DNA of 64,000 bases from Burkholderia sp. IMCC1007 (GCF_027257875.1 NZ_JAPVQY010000044.1:1-64000); one strand, 5' to 3'; positions 32,645 to 41,936 are shown, counted from the first letter of the stretch. Numbers and translations are program-made. Notes: generated by a model not told the origin, from the sequence alone.

Positions 32645-33571
32645 ATGAAGACCAAGCTGATGGCCGCCGCGGCCGCCGCGATCCTGGCGATGCCGCTCGC
32701 GCATGCCGAGAAGATCGGCGTGACGATGGCATCGTTCGACGACACGTTCCTGACGATCCTGCGCAACAGCATCGGCGATGCCGCGAAGAAGGACGGCGCG
32801 ACCGTGCAGATCGAGGACGGCGGCAACGACGTCGGCAAGCAGTTGAGCCAGGTCCAGAACATGATCGCGCAGAAGGTCGACGCGATCATCGTGAATCCGG
32901 TCGACACCGACGCGACGCCGAAGATCACCAAGATGGTGACCGCCGCGAAGATCCCGCTCGTCTACGTGAACCGCAAGCCGGTCGATTTCGACAAGCTGCC
33001 GGCCGGCGTCGCGGTCGTCGCGTCCGACGAGAAGCAGTCGGGCACGCTGCAGGCGCGCCAGGTGTGCAAGCTGCTCGGCGGCAAGGGCGACCTCCTCGTG
33101 CTGATGGGCGAGCTGTCCAACGAATCGGCGCGCGCGCGCACCAAGGACATCGAGGACGTGATCGCGACGAAGGAATGCTCGGGCATGAAGATCGTCGACA
33201 AGCGCGAGGGCAAGTGGAGCCGCACGCAGGGCCAGGACATCACGATGAACTGGCTGAGCTCCGGCACGAAGTTCGACGCGATCATCTCGAACAACGACGA
33301 AATGGCGATCGGCGCGATCAACGCGCTGAAGGCCGCGCGCAAGCTGACGCCGAAGACGGTCGTCGCCGGCATCGACGCGACGCCGGACGGGCTCGCGGCG
33401 ATGAAGAGCGGCGACCTGAAGGTGTCCGTGTACCAGAACGCGGCCGGGCAGGGCACGCAGGCCGTCGCGACCGCGCTCAAGCTCGCGAGGAAGCAGCCGG
33501 TCGACCGCTACGTGAACGTGCCGTTCGAGCTGGTCACACCCGAGAACATGAACCAGTACGCGAAGCACTGA
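32645..33571 (+). CDS. Sugar ABC transporter periplasmic binding protein (probable inositol importer)
   Basis: A 308-residue ribose-type (PBP1 fold) binding protein. The signal peptide is MKTKLMAAAAAAILAMPLAHA, cleaved after AHA. The mature protein begins EKIGVTMASFDDTFLTILR and contains VDAIIVNPVDTDATPKITK and FDAIISNNDEMAIGAINAL, as in RbsB and inositol-binding IbpA-like proteins. GAGGAGACAGAG precedes the start; a GTG two codons upstream is the alternative. It lies next to the iol operon and heads the importer genes, so myo-inositol is the probable ligand. Confidence 0.93.
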   Translation: MKTKLMAAAAAAILAMPLAHAEKIGVTMASFDDTFLTILRNSIGDAAKKDGATVQIEDGGNDVGKQLSQVQNMIAQKVDAIIVNPVDTDATPKITKMVTAAKIPLVYVNRKPVDFDKLPAGVAVVASDEKQSGTLQARQVCKLLGGKGDLLVLMGELSNESARARTKDIEDVIATKECSGMKIVDKREGKWSRTQGQDITMNWLSSGTKFDAIISNNDEMAIGAINALKAARKLTPKTVVAGIDATPDGLAAMKSGDLKVSVYQNAAGQGTQAVATALKLARKQPVDRYVNVPFELVTPENMNQYAKH

Positions 33572-33638
33572 CCGGCTTTTCCGCTGAACTGCGCGGCCCG
33601 GCGTGTCCGGGTTCGCGTGCGACTTTCGAGGAACGTCC

Positions 33639-35213
33639 ATGTTTACAGCCAGGATGGCGCGCTCGATGGCCAGCGACGACGCGCCGGCCGCGTCGTTCGC
33701 CGCGCCCGGTTCGTCCGGTGCGTCCGTTTCCGATTGCCTGCTCGAGGTGCGCGGCGTCGGCAAGTCGTTTCCAGGCGTCGTCGCGCTCGACGGCGTGCAG
33801 TTCCGCGTGCGACGCGGCACCGTTCATGCGCTGATGGGCGAGAACGGCGCGGGCAAGTCCACGTTGATGAAGATCATCGCGGGCGTCTACACGCCCGACC
33901 AGGGCGAGATCCTGATCAACGGCGAACCAGTCGTGCTGAACGGCCCGCTCGACGCGCTCGATCGCGGCATCGCGATGATCCATCAGGAACTGAACCTGAT
34001 GCCGTACATGACGGTCGCGGAGAACATCTGGATCCGCCGCGAACCGAAGAACCGCTTCGGCCTGATCGACCACGCGGAGCTGCGCCGCCGCACCGCCGCG
34101 CTGTTCGAGCGGCTGTCGATCGACATCGATCCGGAAGCCGACGTGCGCACGCTGACGGTCGCGAGCCGCCAGATGGTCGAGATCGCGAAGGCCGTGTCGT
34201 TCGACTCGGACGTGCTGATCATGGACGAGCCGACTTCCGCGCTGACCGAGAAGGAAGTCACGCACCTGTTCCGGATCATTCGCCAGCTGCGCGAGCAGGG
34301 CAAGGGCATCGTCTACATCACGCACAAGATGAACGAGCTGTTCGAGATCGCCGACGAGTTCTCGGTGTTTCGCGACGGCAAGTACATCGGCACGCACGCA
34401 TCGGCCGACGTCACGCGCGACGACATCATCCGGATGATGGTCGGGCGCGAGATCACGCAGATGTTCCCGAAGGAAGACGTGCCGATCGGCGACGTCGTGC
34501 TGGCGGTGAAGAACCTCGGCGTCGAAGGCGTGTTCCGCGACGTGAGCTTCGAGCTGCGCGCGGGCGAGATCTTGGGCGTCGCGGGTCTCGTCGGCTCGGG
34601 GCGCTCGAACGTCGCCGAGGCGCTGTTCGGCGTCGTGCCGGCCACGTCGGGCGAGATCCGCATCGACGGCAAGCCGGTGCGGATCGCGACGCCCGCGCAG
34701 GCGATGAAGCACGGGATGGCGTTCCTCACCGAGGACCGCAAGGATTCCGGCTGCTTCCTGAATCTCGACCTGCTCGCGAACATGGAAGCGGCGGTGCTGA
34801 GCCGCCGCTACGTGAAGTTCAACTTCGTGCAGCACGCGCAGTTGAAGCGCGACTGCGAGGAAATGAGCCGGATGCTGCGCGTGAAGTCGCCCGGGCTGCA
34901 CGAGGAAATCCAGAACCTGTCGGGCGGCAACCAGCAGAAGGTGCTGATCGGCCGATGGTTGCTCACGCAACCGCGCATCCTGATCCTCGACGAGCCGACG
35001 CGCGGCATCGACGTCGGCGCGAAGGCCGAGATCCACCGGCTCGTCAGCGCGCTCGCCGGCAAGGGCGTCGCGGTGCTGATGATTTCTTCCGAAATGCCGG
35101 AAGTGCTGGGGATGAGCGATCGCGTGATGGTGATGCACGAAGGGCGCATGACCGGCATCGTCGATCGCAAGGACGCCGACCAGGTCCGCATCATGGATCT
35201 CGCGTCGCGCTGA
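33639..35213 (+). CDS. Sugar ABC transporter ATPase with two nucleotide-binding domains
   Basis: A 524-residue RbsA/MglA-type ATPase. Domain 1 (about 30-260) has Walker A GENGAGKST, MIHQELNLMPYMTVAENIWI, and Walker B VLIMDEPTSAL. Domain 2 (about 290-520) has LGVAGLVGSGRSNVAEALFG as the degenerate second P-loop normal for this family. It also has signature LSGGNQQKVLIGRWL and Walker B ILILDEPTRGIDVG. The ATG at 33639 follows GAGGAACGTCC. It energises the inositol-type importer together with the adjacent permease. Confidence 0.95.
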   Translation: MFTARMARSMASDDAPAASFAAPGSSGASVSDCLLEVRGVGKSFPGVVALDGVQFRVRRGTVHALMGENGAGKSTLMKIIAGVYTPDQGEILINGEPVVLNGPLDALDRGIAMIHQELNLMPYMTVAENIWIRREPKNRFGLIDHAELRRRTAALFERLSIDIDPEADVRTLTVASRQMVEIAKAVSFDSDVLIMDEPTSALTEKEVTHLFRIIRQLREQGKGIVYITHKMNELFEIADEFSVFRDGKYIGTHASADVTRDDIIRMMVGREITQMFPKEDVPIGDVVLAVKNLGVEGVFRDVSFELRAGEILGVAGLVGSGRSNVAEALFGVVPATSGEIRIDGKPVRIATPAQAMKHGMAFLTEDRKDSGCFLNLDLLANMEAAVLSRRYVKFNFVQHAQLKRDCEEMSRMLRVKSPGLHEEIQNLSGGNQQKVLIGRWLLTQPRILILDEPTRGIDVGAKAEIHRLVSALAGKGVAVLMISSEMPEVLGMSDRVMVMHEGRMTGIVDRKDADQVRIMDLASR

Positions 35214-35239
35214 GCCGAAACAAGATTGGAGACAAAGAA

Positions 35240-36265
35240 ATGGGCAACCTGAACCCGGTCGCGGATGCGCAGACCATGACACTCAAGTCGCGGCATGCAA
35301 AGTGGCCGCCCGAACTGAGCATCTTCCTCGTGCTGGTCGGCATCAGCCTGTTCTTCGAGATCGTCGGCTGGATCGTCGTCGGCCAGAGCTTCCTGTTCAA
35401 CGCCGAGCGGCTCGAGATCATCGTGCTGCAGATGGCCGTGATCGGCATCATCGCCGTTGGCGTGAACCTCGTGATCATCACGAGCGGGATCGACCTGTCG
35501 TCGGGCTCGGTCGTCGCGGCGGCCGCCGTCGTGTCGGCCAGCCTCGCGCAGGTGTCGGACTTTCCGCGCGCGGTGTTTCCGCACCTCACCGACCTGCCGG
35601 TCATCTGGCCGGTGCTCGCCGGCGTGTGCGTCGGGTTGCTGGTGGGCCTGTTGAACGGCTCGCTGATCGCGCTGACCGGCATCCCGCCGTTCATCGCGAC
35701 GCTCGGCACGATGGTCGCCGCGCGCGGCTTCGCGAAGTGGTTCACCAACGGGATGCCGGTGTCGATGCTGACCGACCCGTTCGCGGCGATCGGCGCAGGG
35801 GCGAATCCGGTGATCATCTTCGTGGTGGTGGCGGCGATCTTCCACGTCGTGCTGCGCTACACGCGCTTCGGCAAGTACACGTATGCGATCGGCGCGAACC
35901 GCCACGCGGCCGTCGTATCGGGCATCAACGTCACGCGGCACCTGATCTTCGTCTATGCGATCGCGGGCCTCCTGAGCGGGATCGCCGGTACCGTGACGGC
36001 CGCGCGTGCGATCTCCGGGCAGTCGGGGATGGGCGTGATGTACGAACTCGATGCGATCGCAGCGGTCGTGATCGGCGGCACGTCGCTGTCGGGCGGCCTC
36101 GGCCGCGTGACGGGCACCGTGATCGGCGTGCTGATCCTCGGCGTGATGACGTCGGGCTTCACGTTCATCCGCATCGACGCGTATTACCAGGAGATGGTGA
36201 AGGGCGCGATCATCGTCGCGGCCGTGATCGCCGACCAGTATCGCAACAAGAAGTCGCGTCGCTGA
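35240..36265 (+). CDS. Sugar ABC transporter permease (RbsC-like)
   Basis: A 341-residue permease with eight to ten hydrophobic segments. GVNLVIITSGIDLSSGSVVA and LVGLLNGSLIALTGIPPFIA then TLGTMVAARG are diagnostic of the RbsC family. YAIGANRHAAVVSGINVTRH is the cytoplasmic coupling loop. The ATG follows TTGGAGACAAAGAA, 26 bases after the ATPase stop. Forms the homodimeric channel of the importer. Confidence 0.95.
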   Translation: MGNLNPVADAQTMTLKSRHAKWPPELSIFLVLVGISLFFEIVGWIVVGQSFLFNAERLEIIVLQMAVIGIIAVGVNLVIITSGIDLSSGSVVAAAAVVSASLAQVSDFPRAVFPHLTDLPVIWPVLAGVCVGLLVGLLNGSLIALTGIPPFIATLGTMVAARGFAKWFTNGMPVSMLTDPFAAIGAGANPVIIFVVVAAIFHVVLRYTRFGKYTYAIGANRHAAVVSGINVTRHLIFVYAIAGLLSGIAGTVTAARAISGQSGMGVMYELDAIAAVVIGGTSLSGGLGRVTGTVIGVLILGVMTSGFTFIRIDAYYQEMVKGAIIVAAVIADQYRNKKSRR

Positions 36266-36306
36266 CGGCCGCGAACCCGCCACTCCGCAAACCGACTGGA
36301 AAGAAA

Positions 36307-37218
36307 ATGAAGATCGCTCTGGATCCCTACATGATTCGCCACCTGCCGCTCGACCGGCTGCCGCATGCGGTCGCCGAGCTCGGCTACGACCAGATCGAGC
36401 TGTCGCCGCGCAGCGACTTTCTCGACTGGTGGGTGATGCCGCGCGCGACGCGCGAACGCATGGCCGCGTTCCGCCAGGCGATGCGCGCAAGCGGCGTCGG
36501 CCTCGCATCGCTGCAGCCGATGTACCGCTGGGCAAGCCCGTTCGACGACGAGCGGCAATGGGCCGTGCGCTGCTGGAAGAAGGCGATCGAGGTCGCGGTC
36601 GAGATGGAGTGCCCGCTGATGGTGTCCGAGTTCGGGCGCGGCGCGTCGCCGGAGCGCTCGGTCGGCGAGCGGCCGGGCGCGAACCCGAAGGAGCTGTGCG
36701 AGGCCGCGTGGTTCCGCTCGATGGACGAGCTGCTGCCGATCCTCGAGCGCGAGCGCATCGTGCTGTCGGTCGAGCCGCATCCGGAGGACTGGATCGAGCA
36801 GCTGCAGCCGGCGATCGACATCGTGACCAATATCGGTTCGCCGTCGCTGAAGCTGTCGTATATCGCGCCGCACACGTTCTACTACGGCGACGACATGGCC
36901 GCGATGATCGCGCAGGCCGCGCCGATCCTCGCGCACGTGCGCGTGGCCGACACCTTCGACCACCGCAAGAGCAGCCAGCTGCGCTACATCGTGAACCCGC
37001 CCGGCTCGAACCAGATCCGCGTGCACCAGCATCTCGACATCGGGCAGGGCGAGATCGACTGGGACGTGTTTTTCCGCGCGCTCGGCGCCGCCGGCTTCGA
37101 CGGCGTGATGTCGTCGTGCGTGTTCGCTTGGGAAGACCGCGCGGAAGCGTCGTCGCGCTACATGCGCGACACGATCCAGCGCTACGTCGAGCGCCATTTC
37201 GATCGCGCGGCGCGCTGA
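36307..37218 (+). CDS. TIM-barrel sugar phosphate isomerase/epimerase (IolI/IolH-like)
   Basis: A 303-residue AP-endonuclease-2-type barrel. MKIALDPYMIRHLPLDRLP starts the first strand. Metal ligands are expected in VLSVEPHPEDWIEQLQPA, KLSYIAPHTFYYGDDMA, HVRVADTFDHRK and FDGVMSSCVFAWEDR. Within inositol operons such proteins act as inosose isomerases (IolI) or have unassigned roles (IolH). The precise reaction cannot be read from the sequence. It lies 41 bases after the permease gene, in the same transcript. Confidence 0.85.
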   Translation: MKIALDPYMIRHLPLDRLPHAVAELGYDQIELSPRSDFLDWWVMPRATRERMAAFRQAMRASGVGLASLQPMYRWASPFDDERQWAVRCWKKAIEVAVEMECPLMVSEFGRGASPERSVGERPGANPKELCEAAWFRSMDELLPILERERIVLSVEPHPEDWIEQLQPAIDIVTNIGSPSLKLSYIAPHTFYYGDDMAAMIAQAAPILAHVRVADTFDHRKSSQLRYIVNPPGSNQIRVHQHLDIGQGEIDWDVFFRALGAAGFDGVMSSCVFAWEDRAEASSRYMRDTIQRYVERHFDRAAR

Positions 37219-37242
37219 CCCGTTGCACCCGCATTGCTGACC

Positions 37243-37261
37243 GGCGCGGCGGGGCCGCGCC
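37243..37261 (+). other. Short GC hairpin between isomerase gene and iolG
   Basis: Perfect 8-bp stem GGCGCGGC (37243-37250) and GCCGCGCC (37254-37261) with a 3-base loop in the 73-base gap before iolG. Lacking a T run, it is more likely an mRNA processing or stability element than a full terminator. Confidence 0.4.
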
Positions 37262-37291
37262 GTTGACGAACGAAAGAGTGGAGATATCCGG

Positions 37292-38305
37292 ATGACCTTG
37301 CAAATCGGCGTGATCGGCTGCGGCGCGATCGGCCAGGACCACATTCGCAGACTGACGCGCACGCTGTCCGGCGCGCGCGTCGTGGCCGTCAACGACATCG
37401 ATCCGCAACACGCGCGCGACGCGGTGACGAAATCCGGGCTCGGCGCCGAGATCTACGGCGACGGCCATGAAGTGATCGCGGCCGCCGACGTGCAGGCCGT
37501 GCTGGTCACGTCGTGGGGGCCGACGCACGAAGCGTTCGTGCTCGACGCGATCGCGCACGGCAAGCCGGTGTTTTGCGAGAAGCCCTTGGCCGTCACGGCC
37601 GACGGCTGCATGCGGATCGTCGAGGCCGAAGTCGCGCACGGCAAGCGGCTCGTGCAGGTCGGCTTCATGCGGCCGTACGACGAAGGCTATCGCGCGCTCA
37701 AGCGCGTGATCGACAGCGGCCAGATCGGCGCGCCGCTGATGCTGCATTGCGCGCACCGCAACCAGTCGGTCGGCGAGCGCTATACCACCGACATGGCGAT
37801 CACCGACACGCTGATCCACGAACTCGACGTGCTGCGCTGGCTGCTCGGCGAGGACTATGCGAGCGCGCAGGTCGTCTATCCGAAGAAGACGCGCCATGCG
37901 TCCTCGCATCTCGCCGATCCGCAGATCGTGCTGCTCGAAACCGCGAGCGGCGTGCGTATCGACGTCGAGATCTTCGTGAACTGTCAGTACGGCTACGACA
38001 TCCAGTGCGAGGTGGTCGGCGAGCAGGGCATCGCGAAGCTGCCCGATCCGCCCGCCGTCGGGCTCAAGCATGCGGCGCGGCGCTCGGTCGAGATCATGAC
38101 CGACTGGAAGGAACGTTTCATCGCGTCGTACGACGTCGAGCTGCAGGCGTTCATCGACGGCGTGCGGCAGGGCGCGCTGACGGGGCCGTCCGCGTGGGAC
38201 GGCTACGCGGCGGCGGTCGCGGCCGACGCATGCGTGCGGGCACAGCAGAGCGGCGCGGTCGAGCCGATCGCGATGGCCGACCGTCCCGCGTTCTATCAGG
38301 GCTGA
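37292..38305 (+). CDS. iolG: Inositol 2-dehydrogenase (Gfo/Idh/MocA family)
   Basis: A 337-residue NAD-dependent dehydrogenase that oxidises myo-inositol to 2-keto-myo-inositol, the first catabolic step. The Rossmann motif is IGVIGCGAIGQDHIRRL. The family motif is VFCEKPLAV (EKP). The catalytic DTLIHELD holds the Asp and His as in B. subtilis IolG, and VGFMRPYDEGYRALK precedes it. YGYDIQCEVVGEQG is in the C-terminal sheet. Length matches IolG (about 335-345). Placed between two TIM-barrel genes in the importer operon. Confidence 0.95.
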   Translation: MTLQIGVIGCGAIGQDHIRRLTRTLSGARVVAVNDIDPQHARDAVTKSGLGAEIYGDGHEVIAAADVQAVLVTSWGPTHEAFVLDAIAHGKPVFCEKPLAVTADGCMRIVEAEVAHGKRLVQVGFMRPYDEGYRALKRVIDSGQIGAPLMLHCAHRNQSVGERYTTDMAITDTLIHELDVLRWLLGEDYASAQVVYPKKTRHASSHLADPQIVLLETASGVRIDVEIFVNCQYGYDIQCEVVGEQGIAKLPDPPAVGLKHAARRSVEIMTDWKERFIASYDVELQAFIDGVRQGALTGPSAWDGYAAAVAADACVRAQQSGAVEPIAMADRPAFYQG

Positions 38306-38344
38306 CCCGCGGCCGCCCGCCGCTGACCTACCGGACTGACCGAC

Positions 38345-39271
38345 ATGACGATGAAGATTGGCTGCGCGCCCTGCTGCTGGGGCGTCGACGACGTGAAGAA
38401 CCCGCACCTGCCGCCGTGGCGGCACGTGCTCGCCGAGGCCGCGCAGGCCGGCTACTCGGGCATCGAGCTCGGGCCATACGGCTACATCCCGCTCGAACTC
38501 GACGTGGTGAGCACCGAGCTCGACCGCCAGCGCCTGAGCATCACGGCCGGCACGATCTTCGACGATCTCGTATCGCCGGAGAACCTGCCGAACCTGCTGC
38601 GCCAGACGCGCGACATCTGCGCGCTGATCACGCAGTTGCCGAAGCTGCCGACGCAGGACGGCCAGCGCTACGCAGCGCCGTACCTGGTCGTGATGGACTG
38701 GGGCCACGAGGAACGCGACTACGCGGCCGGCCACGGCGATCGCGCGCCGCGGCTGTCCGACGAGCGCTGGGCACGAATGGTCGACCATATCCGGCAGATC
38801 GCGACGATCGCACGCGACGAGTTCGGCGTGCGCGCGGTGATCCATCCGCACGCGGGCGGCTATATCGAGTTCGCGGACGAGATCGACCGGATCGTCGCCG
38901 ATATTCCGGCCGACACGGCCGGCCTGTGTCTCGACACCGGCCACCTGTACTACTCGGGCATGGACCCCGAAACGTGGTTGCGCCGCCATGCGGCACGGCT
39001 CGACTACGTGCATTTCAAGGACATCGACGCAGCCGTGTACGACGCGGTGATGGGCGAGCACATCGCGTTCTTCGCGGCATGCGCGCGCGGCGTGATGTGC
39101 CCGATCGGCAATGGCGTGCTCGACTACCCGGTGATCCGCCGCGCGCTCGTCGACATCGGCTACGCCGGCTACATCACGATCGAACAGGAGCGCGATCCGC
39201 GCAACGCCGGCACGAGCCTGCGCGATGTCGCGGCGAGCCGCGCGTTTCTCGCATCGGCCGGTTTTGCTTGA
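38345..39271 (+). CDS. TIM-barrel isomerase/epimerase or dehydratase, IolE-like
   Basis: A 308-residue AP-endonuclease-like barrel, distinct from the one at 36307. KIGCAPCCWGVDDVKNPHLP and GYSGIELGPYGYIPLEL are at the N-terminus. Metal-site residues are in RAVIHPHAGGYIEFADEIDR, GLCLDTGHLYYSGMDPETWL, DYVHFKDIDAAVYD and YITIEQERDPRNAG. It resembles IolE/IolH proteins but iolE proper is in the leftward operon. It may handle another inositol isomer. The exact reaction is not determinable. Start ATG at 38345; the MK two codons in could also be used. Confidence 0.85.
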   Translation: MTMKIGCAPCCWGVDDVKNPHLPPWRHVLAEAAQAGYSGIELGPYGYIPLELDVVSTELDRQRLSITAGTIFDDLVSPENLPNLLRQTRDICALITQLPKLPTQDGQRYAAPYLVVMDWGHEERDYAAGHGDRAPRLSDERWARMVDHIRQIATIARDEFGVRAVIHPHAGGYIEFADEIDRIVADIPADTAGLCLDTGHLYYSGMDPETWLRRHAARLDYVHFKDIDAAVYDAVMGEHIAFFAACARGVMCPIGNGVLDYPVIRRALVDIGYAGYITIEQERDPRNAGTSLRDVAASRAFLASAGFA

Positions 39272-39326
39272 TCGGCCGTGGGCGCAACCTCTTAACCGCT
39301 GAAAACGGACAGGAACACGAACAATC

Positions 39327-40499
39327 ATGATCGACGGACAGATTCTGCTCGGACATTCGATTCCCTGGGGCATGGTCGGCGGCGGGCTCGGCAGCCAGAT
39401 CGGCTACAGCCACCGGTCGGCGGCGCTGCGCGACGGCAGCTTCCGGCTGGTTGCCGGCGCGTTCGACATCGATGCCGAGCGCGGCCGGCAGTTCGGCGTG
39501 AAGCTCGGTGTCGACGCGGACCGCTGCTATCCCGACTACCGGACGATGTTCGAAGCCGAGGCGAGCCGTGCGGACGGAATCCGCGCGGTATCGATCGCGA
39601 CGCCGAACAACACGCACTTCGAGATCTGCCGCGCCGCGCTGAACGCGGGGCTGCACGTGGTCTGCGAGAAGCCGCTGTGCTTCACGACCGAGGAGGCCGA
39701 GGCGCTGCAACGATTGTCGGTCGAGAAGAACCGCATCGTCGGCGTCGCGTACGGTTATTCAGGGCACCAGATGATCGAGCAGGCGCGCGAGATGATCGCG
39801 CGTGGCGATCTCGGCGAGATCCGCATCGTGCAGATGCAGTTCGCGCACGGTTTTCACAGCGAAGGCGTCGAAGCCGCGAGCGCAGCCGCGCGCTGGCGCG
39901 TCGATCCGAAGTTCGCGGGCCCGAGCTACGTGCTCGGCGACATCGGCACGCATCCGCTGTACATCTCGGAAGTGATGGTGCCGGCGCTGAAGATCAGCCG
40001 GCTGATGTGCTCGCGGCAGAGCTTCGTGAAGAGCCGCGCGCCGCTCGAGGACAATGCGTTCACGATCATGGAGTACGACACCGGCGCGATCGGCTACGTG
40101 TGGTCGAGCGCGGTGAACGCGGGCTCGATGCACGGGCAGAAGGTGCGCGTGATCGGCTCGAAGGCGAGCGTCGAATGGTGGGACGAGCATCCGAACCAGC
40201 TGCGCTACGAGATCCAGGGGCAGCCCGCGCAGGTGCTCGATCGCGGGATGCCGTACCTGCATCCGAACGCAACGCGTGAAGATCGCATCGGCGCCGGGCA
40301 TCCGGAAGGGCTGTTCGAAGCGTGGTCGAACCTCTATGCGCGTTTCGCGCTCGCGATGGATGCGGCCGATCGCGGCGACACCGAAGCGCTGAAGCAGATT
40401 CGCTTCCCCGACATCCATGCGGGCGTCGAGGGCGTGCGCTGGGTCGAGAACTGCGTGCGTTCGGCCGACGCGGGCGGTGTGTGGATCGACTATCGTTGA
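39327..40499 (+). CDS. Gfo/Idh/MocA-family oxidoreductase, possible scyllo- or chiro-inositol dehydrogenase
   Basis: A 390-residue NAD(P)-dependent dehydrogenase. The nucleotide-binding segment is WGMVGGGLGSQIGYSHRSAA, with a GGGxG variant. The family motif is VVCEKPLCFTTEEA (EKP). DIGTHPLYISEVM supplies the expected catalytic Asp/His. It is longer than IolG and belongs to a different subgroup. Position in the inositol operon suggests oxidation of another inositol stereoisomer such as scyllo-inositol; this is inference. Upstream GACAGGAACACGAACAATC provides the ribosome-binding stretch. Confidence 0.88.
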   Translation: MIDGQILLGHSIPWGMVGGGLGSQIGYSHRSAALRDGSFRLVAGAFDIDAERGRQFGVKLGVDADRCYPDYRTMFEAEASRADGIRAVSIATPNNTHFEICRAALNAGLHVVCEKPLCFTTEEAEALQRLSVEKNRIVGVAYGYSGHQMIEQAREMIARGDLGEIRIVQMQFAHGFHSEGVEAASAAARWRVDPKFAGPSYVLGDIGTHPLYISEVMVPALKISRLMCSRQSFVKSRAPLEDNAFTIMEYDTGAIGYVWSSAVNAGSMHGQKVRVIGSKASVEWWDEHPNQLRYEIQGQPAQVLDRGMPYLHPNATREDRIGAGHPEGLFEAWSNLYARFALAMDAADRGDTEALKQIRFPDIHAGVEGVRWVENCVRSADAGGVWIDYR

Positions 40500-40586
40500 G
40501 CACCGCGGGCCGGCGCGGTGCGGCGCGTCGGTCGCCGGGCGCGGCCTCGGTAGACGCCCCGATCTTTACGGCGTCGCAACGCCGTT

Positions 40587-40600
40587 GGACAATCGTTTCC
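40587..40600. promoter_or_regulatory. Near-match GGAC-N6-TTCC site upstream of the RpiR regulator
   Basis: GGAC AATCGT TTCC differs in one base from GGAA-N6-TTCC and lies 172 bases ahead of the regulator ATG. It might mediate autoregulation. Alone it would be weak evidence; its value comes from the pair of sites at the iolC promoter. Confidence 0.3.
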
Positions 40601-40771
40601 AGCAGTGCAGTGGAGCGTGTGCAGGTGATGATCGAGCGCGTGGGAGCGAGCGTGCGGCACGGCCCGTGCCGCAAACGTGATTAAATTCGCCCTTCATGCA
40701 TGTCCATAGGTGAGCCCCGGGCGCACGCACAGGCGGCGCGCGCATCGGGGCCGTCAACTTCGCGCTATCCG

Positions 40772-41656
40772 ATGAGTTCATCCGAGAAACCTCCCGCCAC
40801 CGTCGAGGCGTTCCTGCAGCATCTGACGCAGGAATACGACGGCCTCAGCAATCGCCTGAAGGTGATTGCGCGTCACGTGGAAACGCATCGGGACCAGCTT
40901 GGGCTGGAAGGCATCCAGTCGCTCGCGGAGGCGTGCGGCGTCCAGCCGTCGGCCGTCGTGCGGTTCGCGAAGCATTTCGGTTTCTCCGGCTTCTCCGAAA
41001 TGCAGCGGCTGTTCCGCGAAGGGCTCGCGCAGCAGATCGCGCCGGGCCGCGCATACAACCTGCGGCTGCGCGACGTGATCGAATCGGGTTCGTCGAGCCT
41101 GCAGCCCGAGCAGATCGCCGACGAATTCATCAAGGGCAGCATTGCCGGGATGCAGCAGTTGCGGCAGACGCTCGATTCGCAGGCGCTTGCGCGGGCCGTC
41201 GACCTGCTCGCCGACACGCAGGCGATCTGGATCGCGGGCTCGCGCCGCGCGTTCCCGATCGCCGTCTATCTCGACTACGCGCTGCAGCACACCGACAAGC
41301 GCATCGGGCTGTTCAGCGCGCTCGGCAGCATGCATCTCGGGCAGATCCGCTCGGTGCGCGAGGGCGACGTGATGATCGTGATCTCGTTCATGCCGTATGC
41401 GGAAGAAACCGTGCAGGTCGCGCAGCAGGCGGTGCAGCGCGGCGCGCGCCTGATCGCGATCACGGACAGCCGGATGAGCCCGCTCGCGCGGGAGGCCGAG
41501 GTGACGCTGATGGTGCAGGAGAGCGCGACGTTCGGATTCCGCGCGCTGACCGCGACGATGGGCCTCGCGCAGAGCCTGTTTGTCGCGCTCGCGTACCGGC
41601 TCGAGCTGTCGTACCTGCCGACGGCCGACGGCGCACACGGCACGAAGGCCGGCTGA
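40772..41656 (+). CDS. iolR: MurR/RpiR-family regulator, probable IolR repressor of the inositol genes
   Basis: A 294-residue regulator. The N-terminal helix-turn-helix domain is about residues 10-90: IQSLAEACGVQPSAVVRFAK, HFGFSGFSEMQRLFREGL. A SIS sugar-phosphate-binding domain (about 125-270) has IWIAGSRRAFPIAVYLDYAL and EGDVMIVISFMPYAEETVQV then ITDSRMSPLAREAEV. RpiR-type IolR proteins repress iol genes and are released by a phosphorylated inositol intermediate. The ATG at 40772 is chosen because the 24 residues of the longer alternative (from 40700) are not conserved-looking. It lies 272 bases after the operon, so it has its own promoter region. Confidence 0.88.
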   Translation: MSSSEKPPATVEAFLQHLTQEYDGLSNRLKVIARHVETHRDQLGLEGIQSLAEACGVQPSAVVRFAKHFGFSGFSEMQRLFREGLAQQIAPGRAYNLRLRDVIESGSSSLQPEQIADEFIKGSIAGMQQLRQTLDSQALARAVDLLADTQAIWIAGSRRAFPIAVYLDYALQHTDKRIGLFSALGSMHLGQIRSVREGDVMIVISFMPYAEETVQVAQQAVQRGARLIAITDSRMSPLAREAEVTLMVQESATFGFRALTATMGLAQSLFVALAYRLELSYLPTADGAHGTKAG

Positions 41657-41817
41657 CGCGCGTGCGCATCGGCCGGTTCGACCGCTGCGCCGAAGTCCTT
41701 TACGCGCACGCGGCCGAGCACCGGCCCGAAGCTCGCTTCGTTGCGGATGCGCATGTCGGGCGTCACGGGATCGAACAGCGTGCCGTCGACGAAGAAGCGC
41801 TCCTCGCGGCACCGCCG
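41656..41817 (-). pseudogene. C-terminal remnant of an aldehyde dehydrogenase
   Basis: Read on the minus strand, about 54 codons include EERFFVDGTLFDPVTPDMRI then RNEASFGPVLGRVRVKDFGA. This is the conserved ALDH C-terminal region with the E-x-FGPV motif and following strand. Nothing ALDH-like is found on either side: upstream is low-complexity GC-rich sequence and downstream is the end of the RpiR gene. The motif resembles aromatic or general NAD(P) aldehyde dehydrogenases more than the methylmalonate-semialdehyde type (IolA). Confidence 0.75.
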
Positions 41818-41936
41818 GCCCAGCCCGCGCGGCCGCGCCGCGCCGCGGCCCGCGCGGGCAGGCGTGCCCGTGCTGCGGTAAAATTGCCGCTTCCTCCCGC
41901 GCCCCGTGTGGCGCGTCATTCGAAGGTCGACAGCCG

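Noticed and set aside
34808..39373. A 1521-residue minus-strand frame across the inositol operon
   Set aside because: It lies opposite five well-supported genes and changes character at each gene boundary, so it is a compositional shadow.
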